DNA of 64,000 nt from Antarcticimicrobium sediminis (GCF_004348975.1 NZ_SMFP01000009.1:62001-126000); one strand, 5' to 3'. Shown: positions 10,748 through 21,744, numbered from the stretch's first letter. The notes: generated by a model from the letters alone, not told the origin. Made by a program: numbers and translations.

Positions 10748-10994
10748 TTTAATCCTTTGGAAAGACTGGGTTTCTGGCCCGGTGATGTTTTTCAGACCCG
10801 ACGTGCGCTTCTGCGACGGTTAATTTGTTTCGATTTGTGGTGCCCTATCGAAGGTGGGGATTCCAGCGAAAAAGTTGGGAGCCCCCCCAAAGAGTTTGGG
10901 ACGCCGATGCGAGCAAGGGGCGGGTTGCTGGGTCGGTGCTGAGGCTGTTGGGGTGGCCGATCCTGATCTGCCTGCCGCTTGTCGCGGGGGCGGC

Positions 10995-11405
10995 TCAGTT
11001 CCGCGCTGGCTGGAAAAACCGGTGCGTTCCCTGCGAGGGGCGGTCTTGTCCAAACCCGACCTTGGGGCGTTGCGGGTGCGATTCGCGCAGCAGGGTGGAG
11101 AGTGAAGTCTCGGGCCAGCCAAAGGCCTGCGCCCGCAGTTCGGGTCCGGCGACATACCCGATCGCCGCGACGGCCACCAGATTGAGGGCGATCATCAGGT
11201 TCAGTCGGGATTTGAAAGGCTGCTTGCGGGTCTTGTGGCGAAACCACCGTTGCCCGAGTTTGAGCGCCGGCCAGCCGCCGCAGAGGGCGAGAAACAGCAG
11301 ATTGCGCTCCGAGACGCGCCACCCTTGGCGGGCGGCCTGGGTCTTGTCCCAGTCGAACAGGAAGAGGGCAAAGAGGTTCAGGAGGAAGAGGAAAACAATA
11401 ATCAT
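10995..11405 (-). CDS. DUF1294 membrane protein
   Basis: A 136-residue membrane protein. It has an N-terminal hydrophobic helix (IIVFLFLLNLFALFLFDWDK), then the family core KTQAARQGWRVSERNLLFLALCGGWPALKLGQ and FRHKTRKQPF, and a further helix near LNLMIALNLVAVAAIGYVAG. The core matches DUF1294. The last about 40 residues are polar, low in complexity and longer than usual for the family, so the stop may have drifted. The ribosome site is weak. The function is unknown. Confidence 0.8.
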   Translation of the reverse strand: MIIVFLFLLNLFALFLFDWDKTQAARQGWRVSERNLLFLALCGGWPALKLGQRWFRHKTRKQPFKSRLNLMIALNLVAVAAIGYVAGPELRAQAFGWPETSLSTLLRESHPQRPKVGFGQDRPSQGTHRFFQPARN

Positions 11406-11431
11406 TGGAGGAACAACAGTTGAAAACCGAA

Positions 11432-11457
11432 CGGAGGCGCCTTTGGGGACGCCTCCG
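11432..11457 (-). terminator. Terminator after ppaC
   Basis: An 8-bp GC-rich stem (CGGAGGCG at 11432-11439 with CGCCTCCG at 11450-11457) and a 10-base loop. Read on the minus strand it comes 12 bases after the pyrophosphatase stop and is followed by a moderately T-rich tail (ttcggttttc). Confidence 0.7.
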
Positions 11458-11469
11458 CTTAAACGACGT

Positions 11470-12390
11470 TCAGACCTTGAGGTTCGGGATGATCTGCTTT
11501 TTCCGGCTCATGATGCCGGGCAGGACCACGGTGTCGCCTGAAACGGTGGCGCCAAAGCTTTTCTCGGCCACGGTCTTGACCAGATCGTTGGGCACCAGCA
11601 GCGTGGCCTCTTCGTTCAGAATGTCGATGACGAACAGCAGCACCTGATCGGCACCGTCTTCCTTGGCGACATCGACCATCGAGTCCATCAGGCTGACCTT
11701 GCGGTCGAGCACGATTTTCGGCGCGGTGGTTTCCAGCACGGAGATGCGGAAGTCCTTGCCGTCGATGGTGTATTCCTTGGAATCCATCCGCAGAAGTTCG
11801 GCATCGGAGAAGGCGGAAACATCGGATTTCGCCTCGAACATCTCGGCGGCATAGGCGGCGATGTCGATGCCCAGATCGGTGGCCAGCTTTTCCGCCACGG
11901 CGCGGTCATGATCGGTGGTGGTCGGGCTGCGGAATTCCAGCGTGTCGGACAGGATGCACGACAGCGCCGCGCCTTTGATCGCGTCGGGCATCTTGGCGGC
12001 GTCGTCGCCCATCAGGTCGATCATGATGGTTGCGGTACAGGCCAGCGGGCGCACGGTGATGTCGATCGGACCCTTGGTTTCGATGCCGCCGACCAGCTTG
12101 TGGTGGTCGATGATGGCACGGATGTCGGCACCGTTGATGTCAGCGGGCAGTTCGGCGGGGTTGTTGGTATCGACGATGACCACGGGCGCATCGGTGGCGA
12201 CGGCGGAAATGATTTCGGGCTTGTCCAGGTTCCAGCGTTTCAGAACAAAGGCGGCCTCGGTGTTGGGCTCGCCCAGAAGCTTTGGCGTGGCGGCTTCGCC
12301 CTTTACCTCGTTCAGGTACCAGGCCCAGAGGATCGGAGAGCCGGTGGAATCGGTATCGGGGGATTTGTGGCCAAAGACTTGAATGCTCAT
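11470..12390 (-). CDS. ppaC: Manganese-dependent inorganic pyrophosphatase (family II)
   Basis: 306 residues, a DHH-superfamily enzyme that hydrolyses pyrophosphate. Metal ligands are visible: GHKSPDTDS (His8, Asp12, Asp14), VIVDTNN (Asp74) and IIDHHKLV (Asp95-His96-His97). The C-terminal DHHA2 domain carries the substrate-binding RKKQIIP motif near the end. It is a stand-alone gene with its own terminator, divergent from the DUF2161 gene. Confidence 0.95.
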   Translation of the reverse strand: MSIQVFGHKSPDTDSTGSPILWAWYLNEVKGEAATPKLLGEPNTEAAFVLKRWNLDKPEIISAVATDAPVVIVDTNNPAELPADINGADIRAIIDHHKLVGGIETKGPIDITVRPLACTATIMIDLMGDDAAKMPDAIKGAALSCILSDTLEFRSPTTTDHDRAVAEKLATDLGIDIAAYAAEMFEAKSDVSAFSDAELLRMDSKEYTIDGKDFRISVLETTAPKIVLDRKVSLMDSMVDVAKEDGADQVLLFVIDILNEEATLLVPNDLVKTVAEKSFGATVSGDTVVLPGIMSRKKQIIPNLKV

Positions 12391-12523
12391 AATCGCGTCC
12401 TGTTCAATGAGGGTGGATTTTGCGCGCTTATAATCGGGGCTCCCGCGCTTGTCACGTGGGGTTTCTTGCCCTGCGCGGCTGTGCGTTGGACGCGCGAAAT
12501 CTGATCGGATAGGGTGCGCCGCG

Positions 12524-13195
12524 ATGAGCCGGGAACAAGATCTTTATCCGCCGATCAAGGCGCTGCTAGAGCGGCAGGGCTATTGCGTCAAGGGCGAGGT
12601 GGGCCCGGTCGATGTGATGGCGCGGCGCGGCGATGAACCGCCGGTCATCGTCGAACTGAAGCTGCGGTTTTCGTTGAGCCTGTTTCACCAGGCGATTGCC
12701 CGCCAGTCGGTGAGCGACCTTGTCTATATCGCCGTGCCGCGTCCCACCGGGCGCACCGCGCGCGGTGCACTGCGGGACAATCTGGCGCTGTGCCGTCGGC
12801 TGGGTGTCGGGCTGATCACGGTGCGCAGCGATGGCCGGGCCGAGGTGCATTGCGATCCCGGCCCCTATGCCCCGCGCAAGTCCAAGGCGCGTACTGCGCG
12901 TTTGCTGCGCGAATTCGACCGGCTGGAGGGGGACCCGAATGCGGGCGGTGCAACCCGGCACGGGATCGTCACCGCCTATCGTCAGGATGCGCTGCGCTGC
13001 GCGGCGCATCTGGCCGAGCATGGGGCGCAAAAGGGCGCCTTGGTTGCCCGCGCCACCGGCGTGGCCGGGGCGACCCGGCTGATGGCCGACAATCACTATG
13101 GCTGGTTCGAGCGGGTGGAGAAGGGGGTCTATGCGCTGACCCCGGCGGGGTCCGATGGTTTGGTGCACTGGGCCTATAGCTGGGGCACGGGATGA
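12524..13195 (+). CDS. DUF2161 protein, predicted PD-(D/E)XK nuclease-like
   Basis: 223 residues from the ATG at 12524 (MSREQDLYPPIKALLERQGY). The N-terminal half looks like a restriction-endonuclease-fold core: Asp30 in GPVDVMARRGD, the ExK pair Glu44/Lys46 in VIVELKL, and Gln56 in HQAIARQSV. The C-terminal half (about 140-220) may be a DNA-binding winged-helix-like region. The family is called DUF2161 and is sometimes labelled phosphodiesterase; I know of no established role. It lies between ppaC and the groES promoter with no partner gene. Confidence 0.82.
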   Translation: MSREQDLYPPIKALLERQGYCVKGEVGPVDVMARRGDEPPVIVELKLRFSLSLFHQAIARQSVSDLVYIAVPRPTGRTARGALRDNLALCRRLGVGLITVRSDGRAEVHCDPGPYAPRKSKARTARLLREFDRLEGDPNAGGATRHGIVTAYRQDALRCAAHLAEHGAQKGALVARATGVAGATRLMADNHYGWFERVEKGVYALTPAGSDGLVHWAYSWGTG

Positions 13196-13244
13196 CGTGG
13201 CTTCGTGACGTGACTTTCTGACATGGCTTTCGCAAAGACTCGTA

Positions 13245-13273
13245 TTGACATGGGCCAGCGCTCTTCCTAGCTA
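13245..13273 (+). promoter_or_regulatory. Sigma70-type promoter of groESL
   Basis: A perfect -35 TTGACA at 13245-13250, a 17-base spacer and a -10 TAGCTA at 13268-13273. It lies immediately upstream of the CIRCE operator and about 98 bases before groES. The -10 differs from TATAAT at two positions. Confidence 0.75.
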
Positions 13274-13280
13274 TGCCTCG

Positions 13281-13307
13281 TCAGCACTCGTTCTTAGTGA
13301 GTGCTAA
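13281..13307 (+). promoter_or_regulatory. CIRCE operator (HrcA binding site) of groESL
   Basis: Inverted repeat TCAGCACTC (13281-13289), a 9-base spacer, then GAGTGCTAA (13299-13307). It matches the CIRCE consensus TTAGCACTC-N9-GAGTGCTAA with a single change (second base). It follows the -10 element by about 8 bases, so bound HrcA would block initiation. hrcA itself is not in the window. Confidence 0.95.
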
Positions 13308-13370
13308 CGGCCCCCAAGACGAGGGGAGCCCAAATCAATAACGAACTTTGAGCCTCAAGGAGCTGCAAAG

Positions 13371-13658
13371 ATGGCATTCAAACCACTTCATGACCGGGTG
13401 CTGGTGCGCCGTTTAGAAGGCGAAGAAAAAACCGCCGGCGGCCTGATCATTCCCGATAGCGCGAAAGAAAAGCCCGCTGAAGGTATCGTCACAGCTTGTG
13501 GCGAAGGCGCCCGCAAGGACAGCGGCGAGCTGATCCCGATGGCGGTCAGCGTTGGCGACAAAGTGCTGTTCGGCAAGTGGTCCGGCACCGAAGTCTCTGT
13601 CGAAGGCGAAGACATGCTGATCATGAAGGAAAGCGACATTCTCGGCATCATCGCCTGA
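13371..13658 (+). CDS. groES: Co-chaperonin GroES
   Basis: 95 residues, the normal length, forming the heptameric lid of the GroEL chamber. It starts [21 protein letters not shown]. The mobile loop is [18 protein letters not shown], and the domain continues with [18 protein letters not shown]-type strands. It is the first gene of the groESL operon, controlled by the TTGACA promoter and CIRCE element upstream, with an aaggagctgcaaag ribosome site. Confidence 0.99.
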   Translation: MAFKPLHDRVLVRRLEGEEKTAGGLIIPDSAKEKPAEGIVTACGEGARKDSGELIPMAVSVGDKVLFGKWSGTEVSVEGEDMLIMKESDILGIIA

Positions 13659-13686
13659 GATCGTCCTTTCCCTGAAACCAATTTAG

Positions 13687-15354
<1,668 letters not shown>

Positions 15355-15420
15355 GACGGCGAACTCGCGTCAGCGAATTCTGCCGGGGGCGCCGCGCCCC
15401 TAATCTTACCGAAAATCAGG

Positions 15421-15451
15421 CAAAGGCGTCCCTTGGGGCGCCTTTGCTGCG
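15421..15451 (+). terminator. Likely groEL terminator
   Basis: Inverted repeat CAAAGGCG (15421-15428) paired with CGCCTTTG (15439-15446), with extra pairing inside the loop (ccc/ggg). The tail is only weakly T-rich (ctgcgttt). It lies 66 bases after the groEL stop and resembles the ppaC terminator in style. Confidence 0.65.
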
Positions 15452-15556
15452 TTTGGCGCGGTCCGTTGCCCGAATCGGTGTGTGTGCCCGGATCGGCGCG
15501 TGCCCGCCTGATTGACGTGATCGTGAACCGGCAATCGCAATTGTCATATCTGCCGG

Positions 15557-15588
15557 ATAGCCTAACCTGAGTATAGCCTAACCTGAGT
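15557..15588. repeat. Perfect 16-bp tandem duplication
   Basis: The unit ATAGCCTAACCTGAGT occurs twice head-to-tail (15557-15572 and 15573-15588). It ends 23 bases before the start of the bactofilin-like gene, within its likely leader or promoter region. No known operator is recognised. Confidence 0.9.
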
Positions 15589-15611
15589 GACGTGTTTGCG
15601 GGGAGTTCGAT

Positions 15612-16739
15612 ATGCGGTTTTTCATTTCCATTCTGACCACGGTGCTGCTGACGACAGCGGCGCTGGCCGATGAAGAGGGCGGTCGCTATGCCATTGGCAG
15701 CGATGCCTTTCGCGCAGCGCAGACCCTGACCTTTTCTGAGGAGGGGCGCGCCGATCTGTTTCTGGGTGGTGAACGGGTGAGCGCAACCGCTGACATCGCC
15801 GGCACGGCGCATGTGGCGGGGCGCTGGTTGACCCTGTCGGGCGATATCGGCGGCAATGCCTATGCGATGGGACAGCAAGTCGCGGTGACCGGGGCTGTGG
15901 CGGGAAATGCGACGCTGTTCGGGCAAGAGATCACGCTGCGCGGGCCGGTCGCGGGAAATCTGCGTGCCTCGGGGTCCGAAGTGGAGATTGTCGGCGATAT
16001 TGGCGGCTATGCCATGCTGGCCGGAGAACGGGTTGAGCTGGACAGTGCGATCGGCGGCGATCTGGCGCTGACGGCGCGGCAGGTGACGTTTGGCCCCAAT
16101 GCCCGCGTTGCCGGGATGTTGACCCTGTACGAGGCGCATCCGGGAAGCGTGACGGTGCCAGCCTCGGTCGCCCCGGCAGATCGCATTGAGCGCCGCCAAA
16201 GCGAGGACTGGGGCGGCGACTGGCACGGGCCGCAGATGATGTCATGGCGCGGGGTGCTGGGGGGATTCGTGTTCGGCGTGCTGGTGGTGGCGGCAGTTGC
16301 CGCGCTGATCGCGGCGCTGGTGCCCGAGGCGCTGGCGGCGATGCGGCGGCGCATCCTTGATCGGCCCGGGCGCACGCTGGGCGCGGGCTTTGTCGCGCTT
16401 TCGGCGATCTCGGGGGCCGGGCTGGTGGTGGCCTTGACCGGCATTGGTATCTTGCTGACCCCGGCCTTTTTCCTGCTGGCGGTGCTGGCCGGGTTCTTTG
16501 GCTATGTGGTCGGGGCCTATGCCTTTGGCGTTGCGTTGCTCTCGGCGGCGGGGCGGGCCTTGCCGGACGGGATCGCGGACCGGGCGTTGGCGGCGGGTGT
16601 GGGCGCGCTGGCGGCCGGGGTGATCGGGCTGGTGCCTTTCCTTGGTTGGCTGTTCGTCCTGCTGGTGCTGCTGACCGGGTTGGGGGCGCTGGCGATTCGG
16701 CTGCTGCCCGATCATGTCATGGGGGCGCCGCGATACTGA
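15612..16739 (+). CDS. Exported bactofilin-like beta-helix protein with C-terminal membrane domain
   Basis: 375 residues in three parts. There is a signal peptide (MRFFISILTTVLLTTAALA). Next is a repetitive region (about 45-180) of short glycine-rich strand units such as GDIGGNAYAMGQQVAVTG and GPVAGNLRASGSEVEIVG, resembling the polymer-forming bactofilin beta-helix. From about 205 to 370 it has four or five hydrophobic helices. The fold is therefore a periplasmic beta-helix anchored in the inner membrane. The function is unknown; cell-envelope scaffolding is a guess by analogy. It lies 13 bases before the EamA transporter gene on the same strand. Confidence 0.75.
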   Translation: MRFFISILTTVLLTTAALADEEGGRYAIGSDAFRAAQTLTFSEEGRADLFLGGERVSATADIAGTAHVAGRWLTLSGDIGGNAYAMGQQVAVTGAVAGNATLFGQEITLRGPVAGNLRASGSEVEIVGDIGGYAMLAGERVELDSAIGGDLALTARQVTFGPNARVAGMLTLYEAHPGSVTVPASVAPADRIERRQSEDWGGDWHGPQMMSWRGVLGGFVFGVLVVAAVAALIAALVPEALAAMRRRILDRPGRTLGAGFVALSAISGAGLVVALTGIGILLTPAFFLLAVLAGFFGYVVGAYAFGVALLSAAGRALPDGIADRALAAGVGALAAGVIGLVPFLGWLFVLLVLLTGLGALAIRLLPDHVMGAPRY

Positions 16740-16752
16740 GCGGGGCGCGTCG

Positions 16753-17598
16753 ATGTACCGCCTGATCGCGCTGGTCGCCCTGACCATGGTGGCCTTTGCC
16801 GCTAACTCGTTGCTGAACCGCGCCGCCGTGGACAGTGGCGCCATCGGCCCCGCCGCCTTTGCCGTCGTTCGGGTGGGGGCGGGGGCCGCGACGCTGGTCG
16901 CCTTGGTTCTGATCCGGCGCCACGCGCTGCCGCTGTGGAACCGGCGGCGCTGGGCCGGGGCACTGTCGCTGGCGGCCTATATGGTGGGGTTCTCGGCGGC
17001 CTACCTGACGCTGGATGCGGGGGTGGGGGCGCTGATCCTGTTCGGGGTGGTGCAGATCACCATGTTCACGTTGAGCGCATTGGGCGGGGCCCGGCTCTCA
17101 ACGCGGCAGGTGGCGGGGGCGGGGGTCGCCTTTGCCGGTCTGGGTTGGGTCCTTTGGCCCGCCGGTGGCGCGCCGGTGTCGCTGAGCGGTGGGCTGTGGA
17201 TGGTTGCGGCGGGGATCGGTTGGGGGGTCTATAGCCTGAGCGGGCGCGGCGAGCCGGCGGCGCTTTCGGCCACGGCGGCAAATTTCTGTCTTGCCCTGCC
17301 GCTCACGGCGCTGCCGTTGCTCTGGGGGCAGGCGGCCGCCCCGGTGACGGCTCCGGGCGTCTTGTTGGCGGCGGTTGCGGGGGCGGTGACCTCGGGTATG
17401 GGCTATGCCTTGTGGTACGCGCTGGTGCCGCGGCTGAACCCGGCAACGGCGGCCACGGTGCAGTTGAGCGTGCCGGTGATCGCGCTGGCGGCGGGCGCGG
17501 CGCTGCTGGGCGAGGTGCCGGGCGTGCGGCTGATTCTTGGCGCGGCGGTGGTGCTGGGCGGCATCGCGCTGGCCCTGCCGCGCCGGGCGCGCGACTGA
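16753..17598 (+). CDS. EamA/DMT-family transporter
   Basis: 281 residues with about ten hydrophobic helices in two EamA-type repeats, starting [26 protein letters not shown]. The second repeat ends with the conserved [27 protein letters not shown] segment. Drug/metabolite transporters of this type export or import small metabolites; the substrate cannot be told. The ATG at 16753 lies 13 bases after the preceding stop. The same-strand neighbours (bactofilin-like protein before, lipase-like protein after) suggest one transcription unit, though not a shared function. Confidence 0.88.
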   Translation: MYRLIALVALTMVAFAANSLLNRAAVDSGAIGPAAFAVVRVGAGAATLVALVLIRRHALPLWNRRRWAGALSLAAYMVGFSAAYLTLDAGVGALILFGVVQITMFTLSALGGARLSTRQVAGAGVAFAGLGWVLWPAGGAPVSLSGGLWMVAAGIGWGVYSLSGRGEPAALSATAANFCLALPLTALPLLWGQAAAPVTAPGVLLAAVAGAVTSGMGYALWYALVPRLNPATAATVQLSVPVIALAAGAALLGEVPGVRLILGAAVVLGGIALALPRRARD

Positions 17599-17645
17599 GA
17601 CGCTTGGCACTTTTCTCCCGCCATCAAAGCGCCTATCTGGCGGCC

Positions 17646-18431
17646 ATGCGACATCTGCTTTTCCTTCTCCTGTTCTGGCCGGTCCCGGCACTGGCCGATT
17701 GCGTCGTGCTGTTGCACGGGCTGGCGCGCACCGAAGCCTCTTTCACCATCATGGACGAGGTGCTGCGCGGGCGCGGCTATCGGGTGGTGCGCCCCGGATA
17801 TCCCTCGACCGATCTGCCGATCCCGGCGCTGGCGGCGCAGACCATTCCGGCGGCGGTGGCGGACTGTGACGGAGAAACGGTGCATTTCGTGACCCATTCC
17901 ATGGGCGGTATTCTGCTGCGCTATTGGCTGCGCGATCACCGGCCTGATCATTGGCCAGAACATCTGGGTCGGGTCGTGATGCTGGGCCCGCCCAATCAGG
18001 GCAGCCAATTGGTGGATGAGCTGGATGACTGGCAGGTTTTTGGCCTGATCAATGGCCCCGCAGGCCATCAACTGGGCACCGGGCCGGACAGCATTCCGCG
18101 TGCCCTGCCGCCGGTGGATTTCGTGCTTGGCGTGATCGCTGGCGCCGACACGCTCAACCCGATCTTCAGCGCGCTGATCGACGGGCCGGATGATGGCAAG
18201 GTCGCGGTGGCCGAGACCCGGGTGGACGGCATGGCGGCGCATCTGACCCTGCCGGTGACCCATACCTTCATGATGAACAATCCGCGCGTGATCGCACAGG
18301 CGCTGCATTTCATCGAAACCGGGCGGTTCGACCCCGAGATCACATGGCTGGAGGCGCTGTTGGGCGAGATTGACGAGATCTGCCTGACCGGAGACTGTCC
18401 GCCCGCCCCACAGTCGGAGCCGACCCGATGA
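17646..18431 (+). CDS. Secreted alpha/beta hydrolase (lipase/PGAP1-like)
   Basis: 261 residues with a signal peptide ([17 protein letters not shown]) and a periplasmic alpha/beta-hydrolase domain. [14 protein letters not shown] carries the oxyanion segment, [13 protein letters not shown] contains the catalytic Ser (about Ser85), and the histidine is probably in [11 protein letters not shown]. The pattern resembles lipase-like or PGAP1-like hydrolases. The true start is the ATG at 17646; the longer frame from 17412 overlaps the transporter gene. Its stop overlaps the start of the phnM-like gene by 4 bases (ATGA), so translation is coupled. Confidence 0.85.
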   Translation: MRHLLFLLLFWPVPALADCVVLLHGLARTEASFTIMDEVLRGRGYRVVRPGYPSTDLPIPALAAQTIPAAVADCDGETVHFVTHSMGGILLRYWLRDHRPDHWPEHLGRVVMLGPPNQGSQLVDELDDWQVFGLINGPAGHQLGTGPDSIPRALPPVDFVLGVIAGADTLNPIFSALIDGPDDGKVAVAETRVDGMAAHLTLPVTHTFMMNNPRVIAQALHFIETGRFDPEITWLEALLGEIDEICLTGDCPPAPQSEPTR

Positions 18432-19579
18432 GCGCGCTGGCGTTGGATATGACCGGAGCAAAGGTGCTGCTGCCGGGGCAGGGGTTGGTGCCCGCGCGGC
18501 TCTCTTTCGCCGAAGGCCGGATCGTGGAGGAGCGTGGCGGGCGCGCGGTTGATCTGAGCGGGTGCCTGATCCTGCCCGGCATCGTCGATCTGCACGGCGA
18601 CGGGTTCGAGCGCCACGTCGCCCCCCGCCGGGGCGCGATGACCGATCTGGAAGAAGGGATCGCGGCGGCGGCGGCAGAGCTGGCTGCCCATGGTATCACC
18701 ACCGCCGTCATGGCCCAGTTTCACAGCTGGGAGGGGGGGCTGCGCGGGCCGGAGTTCGCGGCGCGGGTGATGCCCGCTATCGCCGCCGCGCGGGCGCGGG
18801 TGGTGCCCGACCTGATCCCGCAGCTGCGGTTTGAGACCCATCTGCTGGACGCCTACGCCGATCTGCCCGCGCAACTGGCGGCGTGGCAGGTGCCCTATGT
18901 GGTGTTCAACGATCATCTGCCGCATAGCCGGCTGGCCGAAGGGCGCAGGCCAAAACAGTTGACCGGGCAGGCGTTGAAGGCCGGGCGCAACCCAGATCGC
19001 CATTTCGAGTTGCTTTTGGATCTGCATGCGCGGGGGGGCGATGTTCCGGCGGCGCTTGATGCGCTTTGTGCCCGGCTGGCGGCGCAGGGGCTGCGGATGG
19101 GGAGCCATGATGACCAGACCGCCGAGGACCGCGCGGCGTGGCGCGCGCGCGGGGTGCGGATTGCGGAATTTCCTGAAACGCGGGCGGCGGCCGAGGCGGC
19201 GCGCGCGGGGGGCGACGCAATTATTCTGGGCGCGCCCAATGTGGTGCGCGGCGGCTCGCACAAGGGCAATGTCAGTGCGCTGGATCTGGTGACAGAGGGG
19301 CTGTGTGACGCGCTGGCCTCGGATTATCATTACCCCAGCCCACGCCGCGCGGCGCTGCGGCTGGCGCAAACCGGCGTGCTGTCGTTTGAGGCGGCTTGGG
19401 ATCTGGTTTCAACCGGGCCTGCGCGGGTGCTGGGGCTGGCCGATCGCGGCACGCTCACGACCGGCAAGCGCGCCGATTTTCTGGTGCTGGAAGAGCAGAC
19501 GCAGCGCGTTGTCGCGGTCTTTTCCGGCGGGCAGGTGGCCTATATGGCGGGCGAGATGGCAGCGCGGTTCCTGGTCTGA
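18428..19579 (+). CDS. phnM: PhnM-like amidohydrolase (ribose 1-methylphosphonate 5-triphosphate diphosphohydrolase)
   Basis: 383 residues, amidohydrolase superfamily, PhnM subgroup. The metal-binding HxD motif is [10 protein letters not shown] (His56, Asp58). Further expected segments are [17 protein letters not shown] and [13 protein letters not shown], then the C-terminal [12 protein letters not shown]. In the C-P lyase pathway PhnM releases pyrophosphate from a phosphonylated ribose triphosphate. No phnG-L, phnN or transport genes are nearby; it is coupled instead to an exported hydrolase (ATGA overlap). It may work with a distant phn operon or act on another substrate. Confidence 0.85.
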   Translation: MSALALDMTGAKVLLPGQGLVPARLSFAEGRIVEERGGRAVDLSGCLILPGIVDLHGDGFERHVAPRRGAMTDLEEGIAAAAAELAAHGITTAVMAQFHSWEGGLRGPEFAARVMPAIAAARARVVPDLIPQLRFETHLLDAYADLPAQLAAWQVPYVVFNDHLPHSRLAEGRRPKQLTGQALKAGRNPDRHFELLLDLHARGGDVPAALDALCARLAAQGLRMGSHDDQTAEDRAAWRARGVRIAEFPETRAAAEAARAGGDAIILGAPNVVRGGSHKGNVSALDLVTEGLCDALASDYHYPSPRRAALRLAQTGVLSFEAAWDLVSTGPARVLGLADRGTLTTGKRADFLVLEEQTQRVVAVFSGGQVAYMAGEMAARFLV

Positions 19580-19679
19580 TGCTCCGCCGCACAGAGAGAG
19601 TATGGCGGGCGCGCGGCGGATTTTGAGTATTTGGGACAAGAAGAAGTTGGGGCTGGATCTCTCTTCCTGGCGGGGGGAG

Positions 19680-20756
19680 TCAGCGCGGTGGTCGGATCAC
19701 CCGGTTCACATGGCCCATCTTGCGGCCCGGCTTGACCTCGGCCTTGCCATAGAGGTGGATCGCGGTATCGCTTTCGCGTGCCAGGTCTGGCAGCCGGTCC
19801 ATATCGGCGCCGATCAGGTTCTCCATCACCACGTCCGCGTGGCGCTGGCCATCGCCCAGCGGCCATCCGGCGACGGCGCGGATATGCTGCTCAAACTGAT
19901 CCACGGCGCAGCCGGTCTGGGTCCAATGGCCGGAATTATGCACCCTTGGGGCGATCTCGTTGACCACGAGACCGGCGGGCGTGACGAAAAGCTCGACCCC
20001 CATCACGCCCACGTAGTGCAGCGCGTTGAGGATGTTGGCGGCCAGCAGCACCGCGTCGCTGCGCTGCGACGGGCTGAGCCGTGCGGGCACCGTGGTGCTG
20101 TGCAGGATGCCGTCGTTGTGAACGTTCTCGCCGGGATCGAAGCAGGCGACAGATCCGTCGGCCCCGCGCGCGGCAATCACTGAAACCTCGTGGCTGAAGG
20201 TGACGAAGCCCTCAAGGATCGCGGGCGCACCGGCCATGTCGGCCAGTGCCTGCGCGCTGTCCTCGGGGGCCATGATCCGGGCTTGCCCCTTGCCGTCATA
20301 GCCGAAGCGGCGGGTCTTGAGGATCGCGGGCGCGCCAATCTCGGCCAGCGCCTCGGTCAGATCCACGGCGTCATCGACGGCGGCGAAGGGGGCGGTTTTC
20401 AGCCCCAGATCAGAGAGAAACGCCTTTTCCACCAGCCGGTCCTGGCTGATCTTCAGGGCGCGCCGACCGGGCCGGATCGGGCGCAGCGGTTCGAGCAGGT
20501 CGAGCGCCGCGGTCGGGATGTTCTCGAACTCATAGGTGATCACATCGACGGTTTCGGCAAAAGCAGTGAGCGCCGCCGCGTCGTCATAGCTGGCGGTCGT
20601 GACCTGGGCTGCGACCTGGCCAGCGGGTGGGTTGGCGCCGGGTTCAAAGATATGGGTGGAAAATCCCAGGCGGCTGGCCGCGATGGAGAGCATGCGACCC
20701 AGTTGGCCGCCACCGAGAATGCCAATCACGGCCCCGGGTTGAAGGGGTTCACTCAT
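19680..20756 (-). CDS. purK: N5-carboxyaminoimidazole ribonucleotide synthetase
   Basis: 358 residues, an ATP-grasp enzyme that carboxylates AIR to N5-CAIR in purine synthesis. The N-terminus has [21 protein letters not shown], the ATP-grasp core includes [18 protein letters not shown], and the catalytic end shows [14 protein letters not shown]. It overlaps the 3' end of purE by 8 bases, so the two are translated together, and PurK product passes to PurE. Confidence 0.97.
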   Translation of the reverse strand: MSEPLQPGAVIGILGGGQLGRMLSIAASRLGFSTHIFEPGANPPAGQVAAQVTTASYDDAAALTAFAETVDVITYEFENIPTAALDLLEPLRPIRPGRRALKISQDRLVEKAFLSDLGLKTAPFAAVDDAVDLTEALAEIGAPAILKTRRFGYDGKGQARIMAPEDSAQALADMAGAPAILEGFVTFSHEVSVIAARGADGSVACFDPGENVHNDGILHSTTVPARLSPSQRSDAVLLAANILNALHYVGVMGVELFVTPAGLVVNEIAPRVHNSGHWTQTGCAVDQFEQHIRAVAGWPLGDGQRHADVVMENLIGADMDRLPDLARESDTAIHLYGKAEVKPGRKMGHVNRVIRPPR

Positions 20757-21237
20757 CGACCGGCTCCTCGGGGATCGAGGCCGAGAGCGCGGCGCGCCAG
20801 GCGTCGAGTCGTTGCGCCAGCGCGGCGTCGTGAAGGGCCAGGATACCGGCGGCCATCAGCCCGCCATTGGCGGCACCCGCTGCGCCGATCGCCATGGTCG
20901 CCACCGGAAACCCCTTGGGCATCTGCACGATGGAATACAGCGAATCAACCCCGGACAGCGCGCGGGTCTGCACCGGCACGCCGATCACCGGCACGCGGGT
21001 CTTGGACGCCATCATGCCGGGCAGATGCGCGGCGCCGCCAGCGCCGGCGATGATCACCTGCAACCCGCGACTGACGGCGGTCTTGCCATAGTCCCACAGC
21101 CGGTCCGGCGTACGATGCGCCGAGACGATCCGCGCCTCATAGGCGATCTCCAGTGTGTCGAGGATATCGGCGGCCTCTTTCATGGTGGACCAGTCTGACT
21201 GGCTGCCCATGATGATGCCCACGGAAGGTTTGGCCAT
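20749..21237 (-). CDS. purE: N5-carboxyaminoimidazole ribonucleotide mutase
   Basis: 162 residues, the class I PurE that moves the carboxyl group of N5-CAIR to carbon 4. Motifs are [16 protein letters not shown] at the N-terminus, SAHRTPDRL (the catalytic His) and [11 protein letters not shown]. The ATG at 21237 is chosen because [12 protein letters not shown] is the family start; the frame can be opened to 21288 but the added residues look random. Gene order is purE-purK, as usual. Confidence 0.97.
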   Translation of the reverse strand: MAKPSVGIIMGSQSDWSTMKEAADILDTLEIAYEARIVSAHRTPDRLWDYGKTAVSRGLQVIIAGAGGAAHLPGMMASKTRVPVIGVPVQTRALSGVDSLYSIVQMPKGFPVATMAIGAAGAANGGLMAAGILALHDAALAQRLDAWRAALSASIPEEPVDE

Positions 21238-21359
21238 GTATCGCCCCTTGCTGCGCGTCTGCTGCGAAAGAGCGCGCACTATAGCCAAATCATAGCCTCA
21301 GGCAATGCGGCTTTGGCCGGGCGGTGGGATCTGCGCTTTGGGACGCTTAGACGATGATA

Positions 21360-21584
21360 TCAGGCAATGATGTCTGGGGTCAGCCGGTCTTCGATCTGGG
21401 CGATCTGGTCCTTGAGGCGCAGCTTTTGCTTTTTCAGACGCCTGATGGTGATCTGATCGCCGGTGGCGCGTTCGACCAAGGCCGAGATGGCCTCGTCCAG
21501 ATCGCGGTGCTGGCGGCGGAACTCCTGCAACTCGACGCGCAGCACCTCGTCGGTTTTCATCGAGATGTCGGTTCTGGCGTTCAT
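21360..21584 (-). CDS. YdcH-family (DUF465) small coiled-coil protein
   Basis: 74 residues, highly charged and almost wholly helical, ending RRLKKQKLRLKDQIAQIEDRL, the DUF465/YdcH signature. It starts at the ATG at 21584 (MNARTDISMKT); an internal ATG at 21560 would trim eight residues. It probably forms a small coiled-coil. The function is unknown. It is divergent from hsp20. Confidence 0.87.
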   Translation of the reverse strand: MNARTDISMKTDEVLRVELQEFRRQHRDLDEAISALVERATGDQITIRRLKKQKLRLKDQIAQIEDRLTPDIIA

Positions 21585-21650
21585 GCGGCACTCGCGGGTT
21601 GTGTCCTTGGTCGCGTTCAGACTACGCCGATCTGAGTGGTTCGCCTAGCC

Positions 21651-21680
21651 CTTGTTAATCCACGCCATTCTGCCCATATT
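21651..21680 (+). promoter_or_regulatory. Candidate sigma32 (heat-shock) promoter of hsp20
   Basis: CTTGTTA at 21651-21657, a 15-base spacer, then CCCATATT at 21673-21680 (preceded by G). This resembles the sigma32 pattern CTTGAAA-N13-15-CCCCATNT. It lies about 65 bases upstream of the hsp20 GTG start. It was read by eye; no transcript data. Confidence 0.5.
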
Positions 21681-21744
21681 TACCTCATGCGGTCGCCTGA
21701 CGGGGCCGTATGAACCGTCGCTTTGGTGAAAAAGGACGAAAAAC

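Noticed and set aside
10748-10994. Plus-strand frame MFRFVVPYRRWG with a hydrophobic segment
   Set aside because: Mostly overlaps DUF1294 in antisense, no ribosome site, no family pattern.
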